Assembly (NCBI RefSeq): GCF_013186535.1
Contig: NZ_JABMCZ010000001.1
Span: 1,922,001-1,986,000 of the forward strand
Length of the DNA: 64,000 nt
Direction: 5' to 3'
Source: Nocardia terpenica
GTDB taxonomy: Bacteria; Actinomycetota; Actinomycetes; Mycobacteriales; Mycobacteriaceae
A model generated the notes under the pieces. The model saw only the letters and a list, made by a program, of their open reading frames with translations, was not told the DNA's origin and did not search any database. Positions 55,821 to 64,000 of this stretch are shown here, one piece after another. The stretch's first letter is position 1; every line of letters begins with the position of its first letter. The translations under genes were made by a program, and so were the position numbers.

Positions 55821-56675
55821 ATGATTCCGGTGCCGCCGCCGGAGGTGTCCAAGGGCATTCTGCGCCCGCGCGAGCAGGAGCGGCACCGCACCCTGGCCCG
55901 GCTCCCGGCCGGGCCGGAGACCTCCCGGTTCCTCGAGTGGTACTGGTCGGTCTCGTGGGATCTGCGCGGGCAGCCCGACTACACGGCCGAGGTGCTGCCG
56001 TACCCGAGCGTGAACGTCACCTTCGAATCCACCCGCACCCGCAGCGGTGGCTGGGTGAACGGGGTCTGCACCGTCAAATACCTGCGCGAATTGTCCGGGG
56101 TGGGGGAGACGTTCGCGGCCAAGTTCCGGCCCGGCGGCTTCGGCGCGTTCACCGGATTGGACATCGGTTCCTTCCGCGATACCGCCGTCGAACTCACAGA
56201 GGTGCTGCCCGCCGCCGCGGGCCTGACCGAGCGGGTGCTCGCCGCCACGACCCTGACCGAGCGGCGCGATCTGGTCGAGGACTTCTTCGCCGCCACGGCC
56301 CGCGCCGCGCCCGTCGACGAGGCGTACCGGCTGGTGCTGCGCATCATCGCCGCAATGGAGACCGATCGCGAGCTGACCCGGGTCGACCAGGTCACCGAGG
56401 GTTTCGGCGTGCCCGTCCGCACCCTGCAGCGGCTGTTCCGCCGCTACGTCGGGGCCGGGCCGAAGTGGGTGCTGCGCCGCTACCGCCTGCAGGACGGCGC
56501 CCATCTGCTCGCCGAGGGCCGCACCGCCGACCTGGCCGCCCTCGCCCTGGATCTCGGCTATTTCGATCAGGCGCACTTCTCCCGCGAGTTCGCCGCGGAG
56601 GTCGGCACGCCACCGCTGGAATACGCCCGCGCGACACGACCCGATCGAGAAGGAACATCCAGGCCCGGGTGGTAG
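55821..56675 (+). CDS. AraC-family transcriptional regulator
   Basis: A 284-aa regulator. The N-terminal part (ILRPREQ, FLEWYWSVSWDLRG, YPSVNVTFE) is the DUF6597-type sensor domain; the C-terminal AraC helix-turn-helix pair is at about 190-275 (VTEGFGVPVRTLQRLFRRYVGAGPKW split by the first helix, LALDLGYFDQAHFSREFAAEVG). The start is uncertain: ATG 55821 or GTG 55746 with GGGAAG upstream. Divergent from the VOC gene. Confidence 0.87.
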   Translation: MIPVPPPEVSKGILRPREQERHRTLARLPAGPETSRFLEWYWSVSWDLRGQPDYTAEVLPYPSVNVTFESTRTRSGGWVNGVCTVKYLRELSGVGETFAAKFRPGGFGAFTGLDIGSFRDTAVELTEVLPAAAGLTERVLAATTLTERRDLVEDFFAATARAAPVDEAYRLVLRIIAAMETDRELTRVDQVTEGFGVPVRTLQRLFRRYVGAGPKWVLRRYRLQDGAHLLAEGRTADLAALALDLGYFDQAHFSREFAAEVGTPPLEYARATRPDREGTSRPGW

Positions 56676-56733
56676 TTAAATTCTGTATTACCAGCCTGGC
56701 AGGCTTGCTGCCGACAACTGACGGGAGTTGGCG

Positions 56734-57150
56734 ATGGATGTCGTGGTATTGATCGGGCGAATCTTGTTCGCCGCGTTGTTCCTGGGTTCCGCGTTCGGGC
56801 ATCTCACGCAGGCCGATACGATGGCCGGTTATGCGCAGAGCAAGGGTGTGCCCGCCGCCAAGGTGGCGGTGCTCGGCTCGGGTGTGCTGCTGTTGCTCGG
56901 AGGGCTGAGCGTGCTGCTCGGCATCTGGGCGGATCTCGGATCGCTGCTGTTGCTGATCTTCCTGGTGCCGACCGCGGTGCTCATGCACCCGTACTGGCAC
57001 GAAACCGATCCGCAGGTCAAGCAGGGCGAGATGGTGAATTTCAACAAGGACATCGGGCTGGCGGGCGCGGCGCTCATGCTGTTCGCGTTCTTCGCCCACA
57101 CCTGCGATCTGGGGCTGGCCGTCACCGGCCCGCTTTTCCATCTCGGCTGA
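56734..57150 (+). CDS. DoxX-family membrane protein
   Basis: A 138-aa protein with four hydrophobic segments; IGRILFAALFLGSAFGHL at the N-terminus and KDIGLAGAALMLFAFF near the end are typical of DoxX. In mycobacteria DoxX works with SodA and SseA in a membrane oxidoreductase complex; those genes are not here. GGGAG lies 7 nt before the ATG. Confidence 0.87.
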   Translation: MDVVVLIGRILFAALFLGSAFGHLTQADTMAGYAQSKGVPAAKVAVLGSGVLLLLGGLSVLLGIWADLGSLLLLIFLVPTAVLMHPYWHETDPQVKQGEMVNFNKDIGLAGAALMLFAFFAHTCDLGLAVTGPLFHLG

Positions 57151-57522
57151 GGTATCGACGGCGGCGGCGGGCATTTCGCAGCAATAGCCCGGATAATTCG
57201 GGCGAACTATCGGCAGCGATCCCGCCGAGGCCGTCGCCGGGCTATGTGACGAAAATCCCAGGGCCGCAATACCGTTCGGTCCGGAATCAATTATTGCCGG
57301 TGGCCCGGAGTGGGTCCGGAATCGGTGCTGGTAGCACGGGCCCTTTCCGGCATCCACCGGGCGAATGTGTGCTGCGCGGTACTCGGCACGGGAGTGTGAT
57401 GTGTTGCGATTTCGGATATTTCCGACCCGCCAACGGTTATGGTCTAGCGCAGTTGCCGCGCGACACCGGATGCCCCGGGCGAAACGCGCGGGCATCCGAC
57501 CACTTGTACGTTTGGAGGAGAG
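57151..57522. other. Intergenic region upstream of the universal stress gene
   Basis: 372 bp without a gene. It has a small hairpin GCCCG-N7-CGGGC (57187-57203), which could end the doxX transcript, and an inverted repeat TCGGA-TATT-TCCGA around 57411. TATGGT and TAGCGC near 57440 are possible -10 boxes for the next gene. I see no DosR box. Confidence 0.45.
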
Positions 57523-57978
57523 ATGACCGCCTACCGGACCATTGTCGTCGGTACCGATGGCTCGGATTCGTCGTACGTCGCCGTCGAGAAGGCCGCGGCG
57601 CTGGCGGCGGACCCGGCCGCCACCCTGTACGTCGCCTGCGCGTACTACCCGACCGACGACCGCGACGTCGCCGCCGCGGCCGACGTCCTCAAGGACGAGG
57701 CATATCAGGTCCGCGGATCGGCGCCCACCAACGAGATCCTGCGCACCGCCCGCGACCGCGCCGTAGCCGCCGGCGCCAGCACTGTCGTCGAGCGCTCGGT
57801 GGTCGGCGAGCCGGTGGAATCCCTCCTGACCCTGGTCAAGGAACTCGACGCCGACCTGCTGGTCGTAGGCAACCGCGGCCTGAACACCCTGACCGGCCGC
57901 CTCCTCGGCTCCGTCCCCTCGGACGTAGCCCGCAAATCCGGCACCGACGTCCTCATCGTCCACACCGTCCGCAAGTAA
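57523..57978 (+). CDS. Universal stress protein
   Basis: A 151-aa single-domain Usp: VVGTDGSDSSYVAVEKA at the N-terminus and the nucleotide-binding GxxGx9G(S/T) loop in VVGNRGLNTLTGRLLGSVPSDV. It is in the position of Rv1636 (a cAMP-binding Usp) of M. tuberculosis and similar to it. GGAGGAGAG precedes the ATG. Followed by a dispersed palindrome and the convergent HelD gene. Confidence 0.93.
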   Translation: MTAYRTIVVGTDGSDSSYVAVEKAAALAADPAATLYVACAYYPTDDRDVAAAADVLKDEAYQVRGSAPTNEILRTARDRAVAAGASTVVERSVVGEPVESLLTLVKELDADLLVVGNRGLNTLTGRLLGSVPSDVARKSGTDVLIVHTVRK

Positions 57979-58058
57979 CCCCACCCCGAGCGGCCGCGCG
58001 ATTCCCGCACGGCCGCTTCACCTTCCCCACTACCATCTCGGCGCGCGTGGTCCCTTGT

Positions 58059-58081
58059 CCCCGGCGTGCTTTCGGCCGGGG
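58059..58081. repeat. Dispersed palindrome, copy in the USP/helD gap
   Basis: CCCCGGC and GCCGGGG enclose GTGCTTTCG. It abuts the stop of the reverse-strand HelD-type gene and follows the USP gene by 80 bp, another convergent position. Confidence 0.75.
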
Positions 58082-60391
58082 TCACTCCGCCTGTTTCAGG
58101 GCTCCCAGCACCTCCGGGAGTTCTCCGGCGTGCACCACGTGCAGGCGTTGGGTGGCGCGGGTGAGGGCCACGTAGAGGTCGTTGAGGCCGCGGGGGGACT
58201 CGTCGAGGATGTCCTGGGGCTCGACCAGGATTACCGCGTCGAATTCCAGGCCCTTGACCTCCGGTACGGTCAGCACGCTCACGGAATCGCTTGCCAGGGG
58301 GGCGAATTCGGGGATCAGCCGGTGTGGGGCCAGGACCACCGCGATGCCGGGGCGGTCGGCCTCCTCGGCCAGTAGTCGGCGCACCTGCTCGACCCGATCG
58401 GCGGGCTCGGTGCGCACCGCCAGTGGTGGGTGCCCGGATTCGCGAACCGATCGCGGTACCGAGACGCCCGGGTCGATGGCGGCCAGCACGTCCGCGGCCA
58501 CCGCCATGATCTCCGCCGGAGTTCGGTAGTTCACGGTCAGCTCGGCGAGCTTCCATCGTTGTGCCACATAGGGTTCCAGCACCTGCCGCCAGGACGAGGC
58601 GCCCGCCGGATCGCCGGTCTGGGCGACGTCGCCGACGACGGTGACCCAGCGGTTCGGGATGCGGCGCATCACCATGCGCCACGCCATCTCCGACAACTCC
58701 TGCGCCTCGTCGATGATGACGTGCCCGTAGGTCCAGGTGCGGTCGCCGGCGGCGCGTTCGGCGGTGGTCTGGCTGCTGCGCACGTTCTGGCGCTCGGCCA
58801 GCTGGCTCGCGTCGATCAGGTCGTAGGCCATCAGGATCTCCGGGTCCAGGTCGTCCTCGAGATCCTGTGGCGCGGAACCGGTCAGGATGTCCAGCGCGTC
58901 CTGGGCCTCGGCCAGCTGGGCCCGCCAGCGGCGGCGGGAGCGCTCACGCTCCTCGGTGTCGTCGACGCCGAGCAGTTCGGCCAGCTCGTCCAGCAGCGGG
59001 GCGTCGGCGGCGGCGAATTCGCCACTGTCGGAACGGAACAGCTCCTTGCGGTCCTCCGGCGACAGGTGATCCGCCGCGCGGGCCAGCCGGTCCGGATCGG
59101 CCCACAGCCCGCCCAGCACCTCCTGCGGGGACAGGATCGGCCACAGCCGCGCGATGGCCCGCTGGATGTCGGCGTCGGCGCGCATCTCGTCCCGGATCTC
59201 GGTGAGATCGGCCTGGCTCAACAGATTTCGGCCGCCACCCGGGTCCTTGCCCAGGATCTGCGCCAGCTGATCGGTGAGCGCGTCCACCACCGAGGCGGCG
59301 AAGACGGGGCGGGCCAGGTTGTGCGGGCGGCGCGAGGAGCGGGCGCGGCCGCGGGCGCGAGTGGCGATCTTGCGGTCGAGGGTCAGCTCGTAGCCGTCGA
59401 AGGTGAGCCGCACCGGCTCGGCGGGCACCTGCTGCCGGTCGCGCACCGCCTTCTTCAGCACCTCGATCATGTCCGGCGAACCCTTCAGTTCACCCGCCCG
59501 CAGCGAATCCTCCAGCGTCGCTTGCACTCCCGGATACAGGTTGCCGATGGTGGACAGCAGCACACCGGTCTCGCCGAGCGAGGGCAGCACCTGACCGATG
59601 TAGTCCAGAAAGGTGCTGTTCGGCCCGATGATCAGCACACCGGCCTTGTCCAGCTGCTGGCGATAGGTGTACAGCAGGTACGCGGCGCGATGCAGCGCGA
59701 CCGCGGTCTTGCCGGTACCCGGCCCACCCTGCACCACCAGCACGCTCTTGTGCTCGGAGCGGATGATCGAATCCTGCTCGCTCTGAATGGTTTCCACGAT
59801 GTCGGTCATGTGGCCGGTGCGGGCGGCGTTGAGCGCGGTCAGCAGCGCGCTCTCGCTGCCGACCCCGGTGTCGTCGGCGTCGATCGCCCCGGCCTGCCGG
59901 GCGGCCTCCAGGTCCAGGTACTCGTCGGTGATCGTGGTGACGGCGCGGTTGCGCGAGCGGATGTGCCGACGCCGGGTCACGCCGTCCGGCTTGGCGGTGG
60001 TGGCCAGATAGAACGGGCGCGCCAGCGGGGCCCGCCAATCCAGCAGCAGGGTGGCGTAGTCGTCGTCCTCGTCGAGGATGCCGAGGCGGCCGATGTAGCG
60101 AGACTCGGCGGCCTCGTCCCCCTCGGCCAGGTCGATGCGGCCGAAGCACAGACCGTGTTCGGCGGCATCGTATTTGGTCAGATCCTCGGTATAGAGCTGG
60201 GTGAACGATTCGCGCTCGCTGCGGGCCTGCGGGGTGCCGCCGGTTTCCAGCAGTACGGTCTTCAAGCGGCGCTGGGCGTATTCGCGCATGGCGTCGAGGC
60301 GTTGGTACAGCAGCGTGAGGTACGCCTGCTCCCGTTCCAGTTCGGCTGCGCGGTCGATCGCCGGGCGATCCTCCGTGAGGCGGTCGGGCAA
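58082..60391 (-). CDS. HelD-type RNA-polymerase-associated ATPase (UvrD-like helicase fold)
   Basis: A 769-aa superfamily-1 protein. An N-terminal coiled-coil region (LEREQAYLTLLYQRLDAMREYAQ) precedes the ATPase: Walker A GGPGTGKT at 222-229, Walker B DEAQELSEMAW, NYRTPAEIM and the final VALTRATQRLHV. Domain order matches actinobacterial HelD/HelR, which removes RNA polymerase from DNA and can protect it from rifamycins. I use TTG 60391 because AAGGAG lies 7 nt upstream; GTG 60412 would place this ribosome site inside the gene. No rifamycin-associated element is visible upstream. Confidence 0.87.
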   Translation of the reverse strand: MPDRLTEDRPAIDRAAELEREQAYLTLLYQRLDAMREYAQRRLKTVLLETGGTPQARSERESFTQLYTEDLTKYDAAEHGLCFGRIDLAEGDEAAESRYIGRLGILDEDDDYATLLLDWRAPLARPFYLATTAKPDGVTRRRHIRSRNRAVTTITDEYLDLEAARQAGAIDADDTGVGSESALLTALNAARTGHMTDIVETIQSEQDSIIRSEHKSVLVVQGGPGTGKTAVALHRAAYLLYTYRQQLDKAGVLIIGPNSTFLDYIGQVLPSLGETGVLLSTIGNLYPGVQATLEDSLRAGELKGSPDMIEVLKKAVRDRQQVPAEPVRLTFDGYELTLDRKIATRARGRARSSRRPHNLARPVFAASVVDALTDQLAQILGKDPGGGRNLLSQADLTEIRDEMRADADIQRAIARLWPILSPQEVLGGLWADPDRLARAADHLSPEDRKELFRSDSGEFAAADAPLLDELAELLGVDDTEERERSRRRWRAQLAEAQDALDILTGSAPQDLEDDLDPEILMAYDLIDASQLAERQNVRSSQTTAERAAGDRTWTYGHVIIDEAQELSEMAWRMVMRRIPNRWVTVVGDVAQTGDPAGASSWRQVLEPYVAQRWKLAELTVNYRTPAEIMAVAADVLAAIDPGVSVPRSVRESGHPPLAVRTEPADRVEQVRRLLAEEADRPGIAVVLAPHRLIPEFAPLASDSVSVLTVPEVKGLEFDAVILVEPQDILDESPRGLNDLYVALTRATQRLHVVHAGELPEVLGALKQAE

Positions 60392-60537
60392 AACGAAACT
60401 CCTTGTCACCACTGCGCCGGGCGCGGGCCGCGGTCGAAGAAAACAGAGTTGTCGAGTCTAATGGGGGTTCGGCGCGCTCGCCGTAACCGCAGGTGGGGGC
60501 CCGGGCTCGGGTGGTGGCGGAGCATTGTGGGGTTCCT

Positions 60538-61878
60538 TCAGGAAGCGTGTGGGGTGTTCGGCCGTCGCACGGGTGGCTCGTCCTCGCCGCGGGGCGCCGG
60601 TTTCGCACGGTACATCGCCAGATCGGCGTCGTGCAGTACGGCTTCCGGTGTGCGCGGGTCGTTCGGGCGCAGCGGGGCGATTCCGACCGAGGCGTCGATG
60701 CGGATCCGGTGCCCGCGGGCGATGATCGGCTCGGCCATGGTCCGGCGCAGCCGCGACACCAGCGCGTCCAGTTCGACCGGCAGGGTGTGACCGGACAGCA
60801 GCACCAGGAACTCGTCGCCGCCGATGCGGCCGACCACGTCGTCGGTGCGCAGGCCGCGCTGCAGCCGCTGGGCCACGATCTGCAGCACGGTGTCGCCGAT
60901 GGCGTGGCCGAGGGTGTCGTTGATGGCCTTGAAACCGTCCAGATCGATGAACAGCACCGCCGACACCGGCTGCTCCTCGCTGGTGCCGAGCGCCGCCGCC
61001 AGCCGGGACAGCACCAGCGAGCGATTGGCCAGCCCGGTCAGCGGATCGTGGGTCGCCTGGTACTCCAATTGCCTTCGGCTGGCGCGGAATTCGGTGACAT
61101 CGTTGAACGAGGAGACCGCCGACGACGCGGGGTCGCCGGGGTTGAGCAGGCGGCTCGAGCCGGTCAGCCAGCGGCGCTGCCCGTCGGGACGGTCCACGCC
61201 GAACACGTAGCGGGTGACGGTCTCGCCCGTGGCCAGGGTGCGCGCGATCGGGTGCCGCGCCGGTGGCAGCGGCTCGCCGTTGCGGTCCAGCAGGGTCAGC
61301 GGCAGTTCGCCGATGGCGGTGCCGATCAGATCCAGGCCCTCGTGGCCGAAGATCCGCAGCGCCGCCGGATTGATCGATTCGATGCGCCCGTCCCGCCCGA
61401 TCACCACCACCCCCTCCTCGAGCTGGGAGACCACCGACGTGAAGTGCTGCTCGGCCCGGCGCTGCGCGGCCTCGGCCCTCCGCTGCGCGGTCAGATCGTG
61501 AATGACCACCTGATAGGCGACCCGATCATGCCAGGCGGTGAGCACCGACACCGTCTCCACGTCGACCGGCTCGCCGTCGCAGCGAATCAGCGTCATCTCG
61601 GCCGGATCGGAGGCGGCGCCGGTGACCTTCAGTCCGCTGATGCGCTCGAGCATGGCGGGCACCGACGCCGGATCGACGAACCGCGTAACCGGCTGCCCGA
61701 CGAGCCGATCGGGCCCGTCGGCCGCCAACAACCGGACCATGGCCGGATTGACGTAGACCACGATGCCGCGCTCGTGCACCACCAGGCCGTCCGGACTGCC
61801 CTCGACCAGGGTTCGATACCGCTGGGCGAGCAGCTCGGCATCGGCCGAGGCATCGGCCCAGTCGTTACCCACCTCCAC
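60538..61878 (-). CDS. PAS-PAS-GGDEF diguanylate cyclase
   Basis: A 446-aa signalling protein: PAS 1 (about 15-115), PAS 2 (about 140-250) and GGDEF (about 270-430). The active motif GGDEF is intact at 353-357, and the inhibitory RxxD (344-347) lies five residues before it, so c-di-GMP synthesis with product feedback is expected. No membrane segment, so it is cytoplasmic. The GTG at 61878 is chosen because AGGAGG lies 8 nt upstream; GTG 61923 and 61902 are possible earlier starts. Confidence 0.88.
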   Translation of the reverse strand: MEVGNDWADASADAELLAQRYRTLVEGSPDGLVVHERGIVVYVNPAMVRLLAADGPDRLVGQPVTRFVDPASVPAMLERISGLKVTGAASDPAEMTLIRCDGEPVDVETVSVLTAWHDRVAYQVVIHDLTAQRRAEAAQRRAEQHFTSVVSQLEEGVVVIGRDGRIESINPAALRIFGHEGLDLIGTAIGELPLTLLDRNGEPLPPARHPIARTLATGETVTRYVFGVDRPDGQRRWLTGSSRLLNPGDPASSAVSSFNDVTEFRASRRQLEYQATHDPLTGLANRSLVLSRLAAALGTSEEQPVSAVLFIDLDGFKAINDTLGHAIGDTVLQIVAQRLQRGLRTDDVVGRIGGDEFLVLLSGHTLPVELDALVSRLRRTMAEPIIARGHRIRIDASVGIAPLRPNDPRTPEAVLHDADLAMYRAKPAPRGEDEPPVRRPNTPHAS

Positions 61879-62021
61879 CTCACGTACCTCCTGATCGTCG
61901 TTGACGTGCGCCGAAACGCACACCCGATCATTCTGGTGACGGCGTATACACGATCACGACGCCGACGGTATCGGATCGATCACAGTTCGGGCACTTCATC
62001 GGGCTCGGCACGGGGATCATT

Positions 62022-62083
62022 ACCACCCGCGATGACCCCGGCATGACCACCCGCGATGACCCCGGCATGCTTTTCGCCGGGGT
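62022..62083. repeat. Dispersed palindrome with one added tandem unit
   Basis: An exact 24-bp direct duplication (62022-62045 and 62046-62069, beginning ACCACCCGCG). The second copy forms the left arm of a palindrome ACCCCGGC / GCCGGGGT with loop ATGCTTTTC (62059-62083). Same family as the other copies. Confidence 0.85.
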
Positions 62084-62111
62084 GTCGGACCCCTGAGCTA
62101 GGCTGCCTCGC

Positions 62112-62282
62112 ATGGGGACCGACCATGGTCATGGGCCGGTGGTGGACTGGTTGTCGTGGGGGCGTCGGCTCTCGGGCGGCATCCGGCGGAACTTGTCGGT
62201 GGGTGGTCCTAGCATGGCCGACGGGGGTAAATCGGCACGTCGAACACTGATGGGAAGGGACGGCCTGTGGCGGATCGCCTGA
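62112..62282 (+). CDS. Possible leaderless small ORF overlapping uvrA
   Basis: A 56-aa frame whose ATG lies 7 nt after a TAGGCT box (62099-62104), the pattern of leaderless genes elsewhere in this window. It runs through the uvrA promoter and stops 16 nt inside uvrA in another frame. The product (WLSWGRRLSGGIRRNLS in its middle) resembles no family I know and is basic. It could be a regulatory upstream ORF or chance. Confidence 0.3.
   Translation: MGTDHGHGPVVDWLSWGRRLSGGIRRNLSVGGPSMADGGKSARRTLMGRDGLWRIA
62193..62215 (+). promoter_or_regulatory. RecA-independent DNA-damage (PafBC-type) promoter of uvrA
   Basis: TTGTCGGTG 62193-62201, 8 nt, TAGCAT 62210-62215; perfect match to TTGTCRGTG-N8-TAnnnT. 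The 9-nt box and six of the eight spacer bases are identical to the uvrB promoter. Here a leader of about 45 nt with a ribosome site precedes the uvrA GTG. Confidence 0.85.
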
Positions 62283-64000
62283 CGGTGCGTGGAGCGCGGG
62301 AGCACAACCTCAAGGGGGTCGATATCGACCTACCGCGCGACAGCCTCATCGTGTTCACCGGGCTGTCCGGGTCCGGTAAATCCAGTCTCGCCTTCGACAC
62401 CATCTTCGCGGAGGGCCAGCGCCGCTACGTCGAGTCGCTGTCGGCGTACGCGCGCCAATTCCTCGGCCAGATGGACAAACCCGACGTCGACTTCATCGAG
62501 GGCCTGTCGCCCGCGGTCTCCATCGACCAGAAGTCCACCAACCGCAACCCGCGCTCGACCGTCGGCACCATCACCGAGGTCTACGACTATCTGCGCCTGC
62601 TGTACGCCCGCGCCGGCACCCCGCACTGCCCGGTCTGCGGCGAGCACATCGCCAAGCAGACCCCGCAGCAGATCGTCGACCAGGTGCTCGCCATGGAGGA
62701 GGGCACCAAGTTCCAGGTGCTGGCGCCCGTGGTGCGCACCCGCAAGGGCGAATTCGTCGACCTGTTCGACCAGTTGAACACCCAGGGCTATTCGCGCGTG
62801 CGGGTCGACGGCGTGGTGCACCCGCTCACCGAGCCGCCGAAGCTGAAGAAGCAGGAGAAGCACGACATCGAGGTGGTCGTCGACCGCCTCACCGTGAAGC
62901 CGAGTTCCAAACAGCGCCTGACCGATTCGATCGAGACCGCGCTGCGCCTGGCCGACGGCATCGTGGTACTCGACTTCGTCGACCGCGACGAGCACGCGCA
63001 CGACCGCGAGCGCCGCTTCTCCGAGAAACTGGCCTGCCCCAACGCCCACCCGCTCGACATCGAAGACCTCGAGCCGCGCTCGTTCTCGTTCAACTCGCCC
63101 TACGGCGCCTGCCCGGACTGCACCGGCCTCGGCATCCGCAAGGAGGTCGACCCGGACCTGGTGGTGCCCGACCCGGAGCTGAGCCTGAACGAGGGCGCCA
63201 TCGCGCCGTGGTCGCGCGGCCAGACCGCCGAATACTTCACCCGCCTGCTGCAGGGCCTGGCCGACTCGATCGGCTTCTCCATGGACACGGCGTGGAACAA
63301 GTTGCCGCTCAAGGCCCGCAAGGCGGTGCTGGAGGGCAGCTCCGATCAGGTGCACGTCTCCTACACCAACCGCTACGGGCGCAAGCGCTCCTACTACGCC
63401 GATTTCGAGGGCGTCATGCCCTTCCTGCAGCGGCGCCTGGAGAACACCGAGTCCGAGCAGATGAAGGAGCACTACGACGGGTACATGCGCGACATCCCGT
63501 GCCCGGTGTGCAACGGCGCGCGACTACGCCCGGAGATCCTGGCCGTCACGCTGAACGCGGAAGGCGGCCGCCGGTCCATCGCGGAGGTCTGTGAATTCTC
63601 CATCCGCGAATGCTCGAAATTCCTGCACTCGCTGGAACTGGGGGAGCGGGAGGCGGCGATCGCGGGCCAGGTGCTCAAGGAGATTCAGGCGCGGCTGGGC
63701 TTCCTGCTCGATGTCGGCCTGGAATATCTGAGCCTGTCGCGGGCGGCGGCCACGCTGTCCGGCGGTGAGGCGCAGCGCATCCGGCTCGCGACCCAGATCG
63801 GCTCGGGCCTGGTCGGTGTGCTCTACGTGCTGGACGAGCCGTCCATCGGCCTGCACCAGCGCGACAACCGCCGCCTCATCGAAACCCTCACCCGCCTGCG
63901 CGATCTCGGCAATACGCTGATCGTGGTCGAGCACGACGAGGACACCATCCACTCCTCGGACTGGGTGGTCGACATCGGCCCGCTCGCCGGTGAGCACGGC
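62267..64000 (+). CDS. uvrA: Excinuclease ABC subunit A, 5' part
   Basis: The first 578 codons of the damage-sensing ATPase of nucleotide excision repair; the gene runs off the window. Visible: Walker A GLSGSGKSS, RRYVESLSAYARQFLGQM, zinc-binding CPVCGEHI (partner cysteines CPDCTGLG and CPVCNGAR), the signature LSGGEAQRIRLATQIG and Walker B VLDEPSIGLHQRDN. GGGAAGGGA lies just before the GTG. The promoter is a PafBC-type DNA-damage element. Confidence 0.95.
   Translation, partial: MADRLTVRGAREHNLKGVDIDLPRDSLIVFTGLSGSGKSSLAFDTIFAEGQRRYVESLSAYARQFLGQMDKPDVDFIEGLSPAVSIDQKSTNRNPRSTVGTITEVYDYLRLLYARAGTPHCPVCGEHIAKQTPQQIVDQVLAMEEGTKFQVLAPVVRTRKGEFVDLFDQLNTQGYSRVRVDGVVHPLTEPPKLKKQEKHDIEVVVDRLTVKPSSKQRLTDSIETALRLADGIVVLDFVDRDEHAHDRERRFSEKLACPNAHPLDIEDLEPRSFSFNSPYGACPDCTGLGIRKEVDPDLVVPDPELSLNEGAIAPWSRGQTAEYFTRLLQGLADSIGFSMDTAWNKLPLKARKAVLEGSSDQVHVSYTNRYGRKRSYYADFEGVMPFLQRRLENTESEQMKEHYDGYMRDIPCPVCNGARLRPEILAVTLNAEGGRRSIAEVCEFSIRECSKFLHSLELGEREAAIAGQVLKEIQARLGFLLDVGLEYLSLSRAAATLSGGEAQRIRLATQIGSGLVGVLYVLDEPSIGLHQRDNRRLIETLTRLRDLGNTLIVVEHDEDTIHSSDWVVDIGPLAGEHG

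Noticed and set aside
60392..60537. Rifamycin-associated element upstream of the HelD gene
   Set aside because: I looked for the GGGGCTTGC inverted repeat on the reverse strand and it is absent.
62140..62266. LexA (SOS) box at uvrA
   Set aside because: CGAAC occurs at about 62241 but no GTTCG follows at the required spacing; the PafBC-type promoter explains damage control.

Overview
This window is a GC-rich actinobacterial chromosome segment. Gene order from hisC through trp, lgt, pyk, tesB, pdtaR, polA, rpsA, coaE, uvrB and the universal-stress gene to uvrA matches what I recall of the Mycobacterium tuberculosis Rv1600-Rv1638 region. Accessory insertions (two amino-acid ABC systems, a Liv system, an SPFH module, palindromic repeats) point to a relative in Mycobacteriales, most likely Nocardia or a Rhodococcus-like genus. 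The genus is inference; no 16S rRNA is present.

Layout. 1-4924: histidine genes hisC(partial)-hisB-hisH-priA-impA-hisF-hisI, mostly with 4-bp stop/start overlaps. 4926-7086: reverse-strand block (MarR regulator, membrane protein, peroxiredoxin, small unknown protein). 7217-12539: trpE, a Trp-associated membrane protein, trpC, trpB, trpA; there is no trpF, which fits the dual role of PriA. 12567-18328: lgt, TM2 protein, an amino-acid binding protein and permease without an ATPase, pyk, tesB. 18378-20534: reverse-strand genes, a frameshifted DUF4188 gene and tRNA-Leu(CAA). 20736-26968: ANTAR regulator and a liv operon in which the two ATPases are fused into one protein. 27083-36926: glycosyltransferase, polA, methyltransferase, heme A synthase, Cys-rich copper-type protein, LeuA-type regulatory domain protein, thioredoxin, 2H phosphoesterase, isopropylmalate/isocitrate dehydrogenase-like enzyme. 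37076-44969: complete glutamine/glutamate-type ABC transporter, LysR with FAD oxidase, SPFH plus ribbon-helix-helix pair, unknown protein, methyltransferase. 45179-64000: rpsA, secreted phospholipase C, a 0.58-kb repeat array, coaE, two DUF402 paralogues, uvrB, VOC protein, AraC, DoxX, USP, HelD-type ATPase, PAS-GGDEF protein and uvrA(partial).

Regulation visible in the sequence. polA, uvrB and uvrA each carry a perfect TTGTCGGTG-N8-TAnnnT promoter, the RecA-independent DNA-damage (PafBC) promoter of actinobacteria. About a dozen genes have a TAnnnT box 6-7 nt before the start codon, indicating leaderless transcripts. The trpC leader can fold into a compact pseudoknot. Several divergent or autoregulatory intergenic regions hold perfect inverted repeats. 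A palindrome family (arms near CCCGGC/GCCGGG around a loop like ATGCTTTTG) occurs between genes at eight places, and at some it has grown into tandem arrays of half-units.
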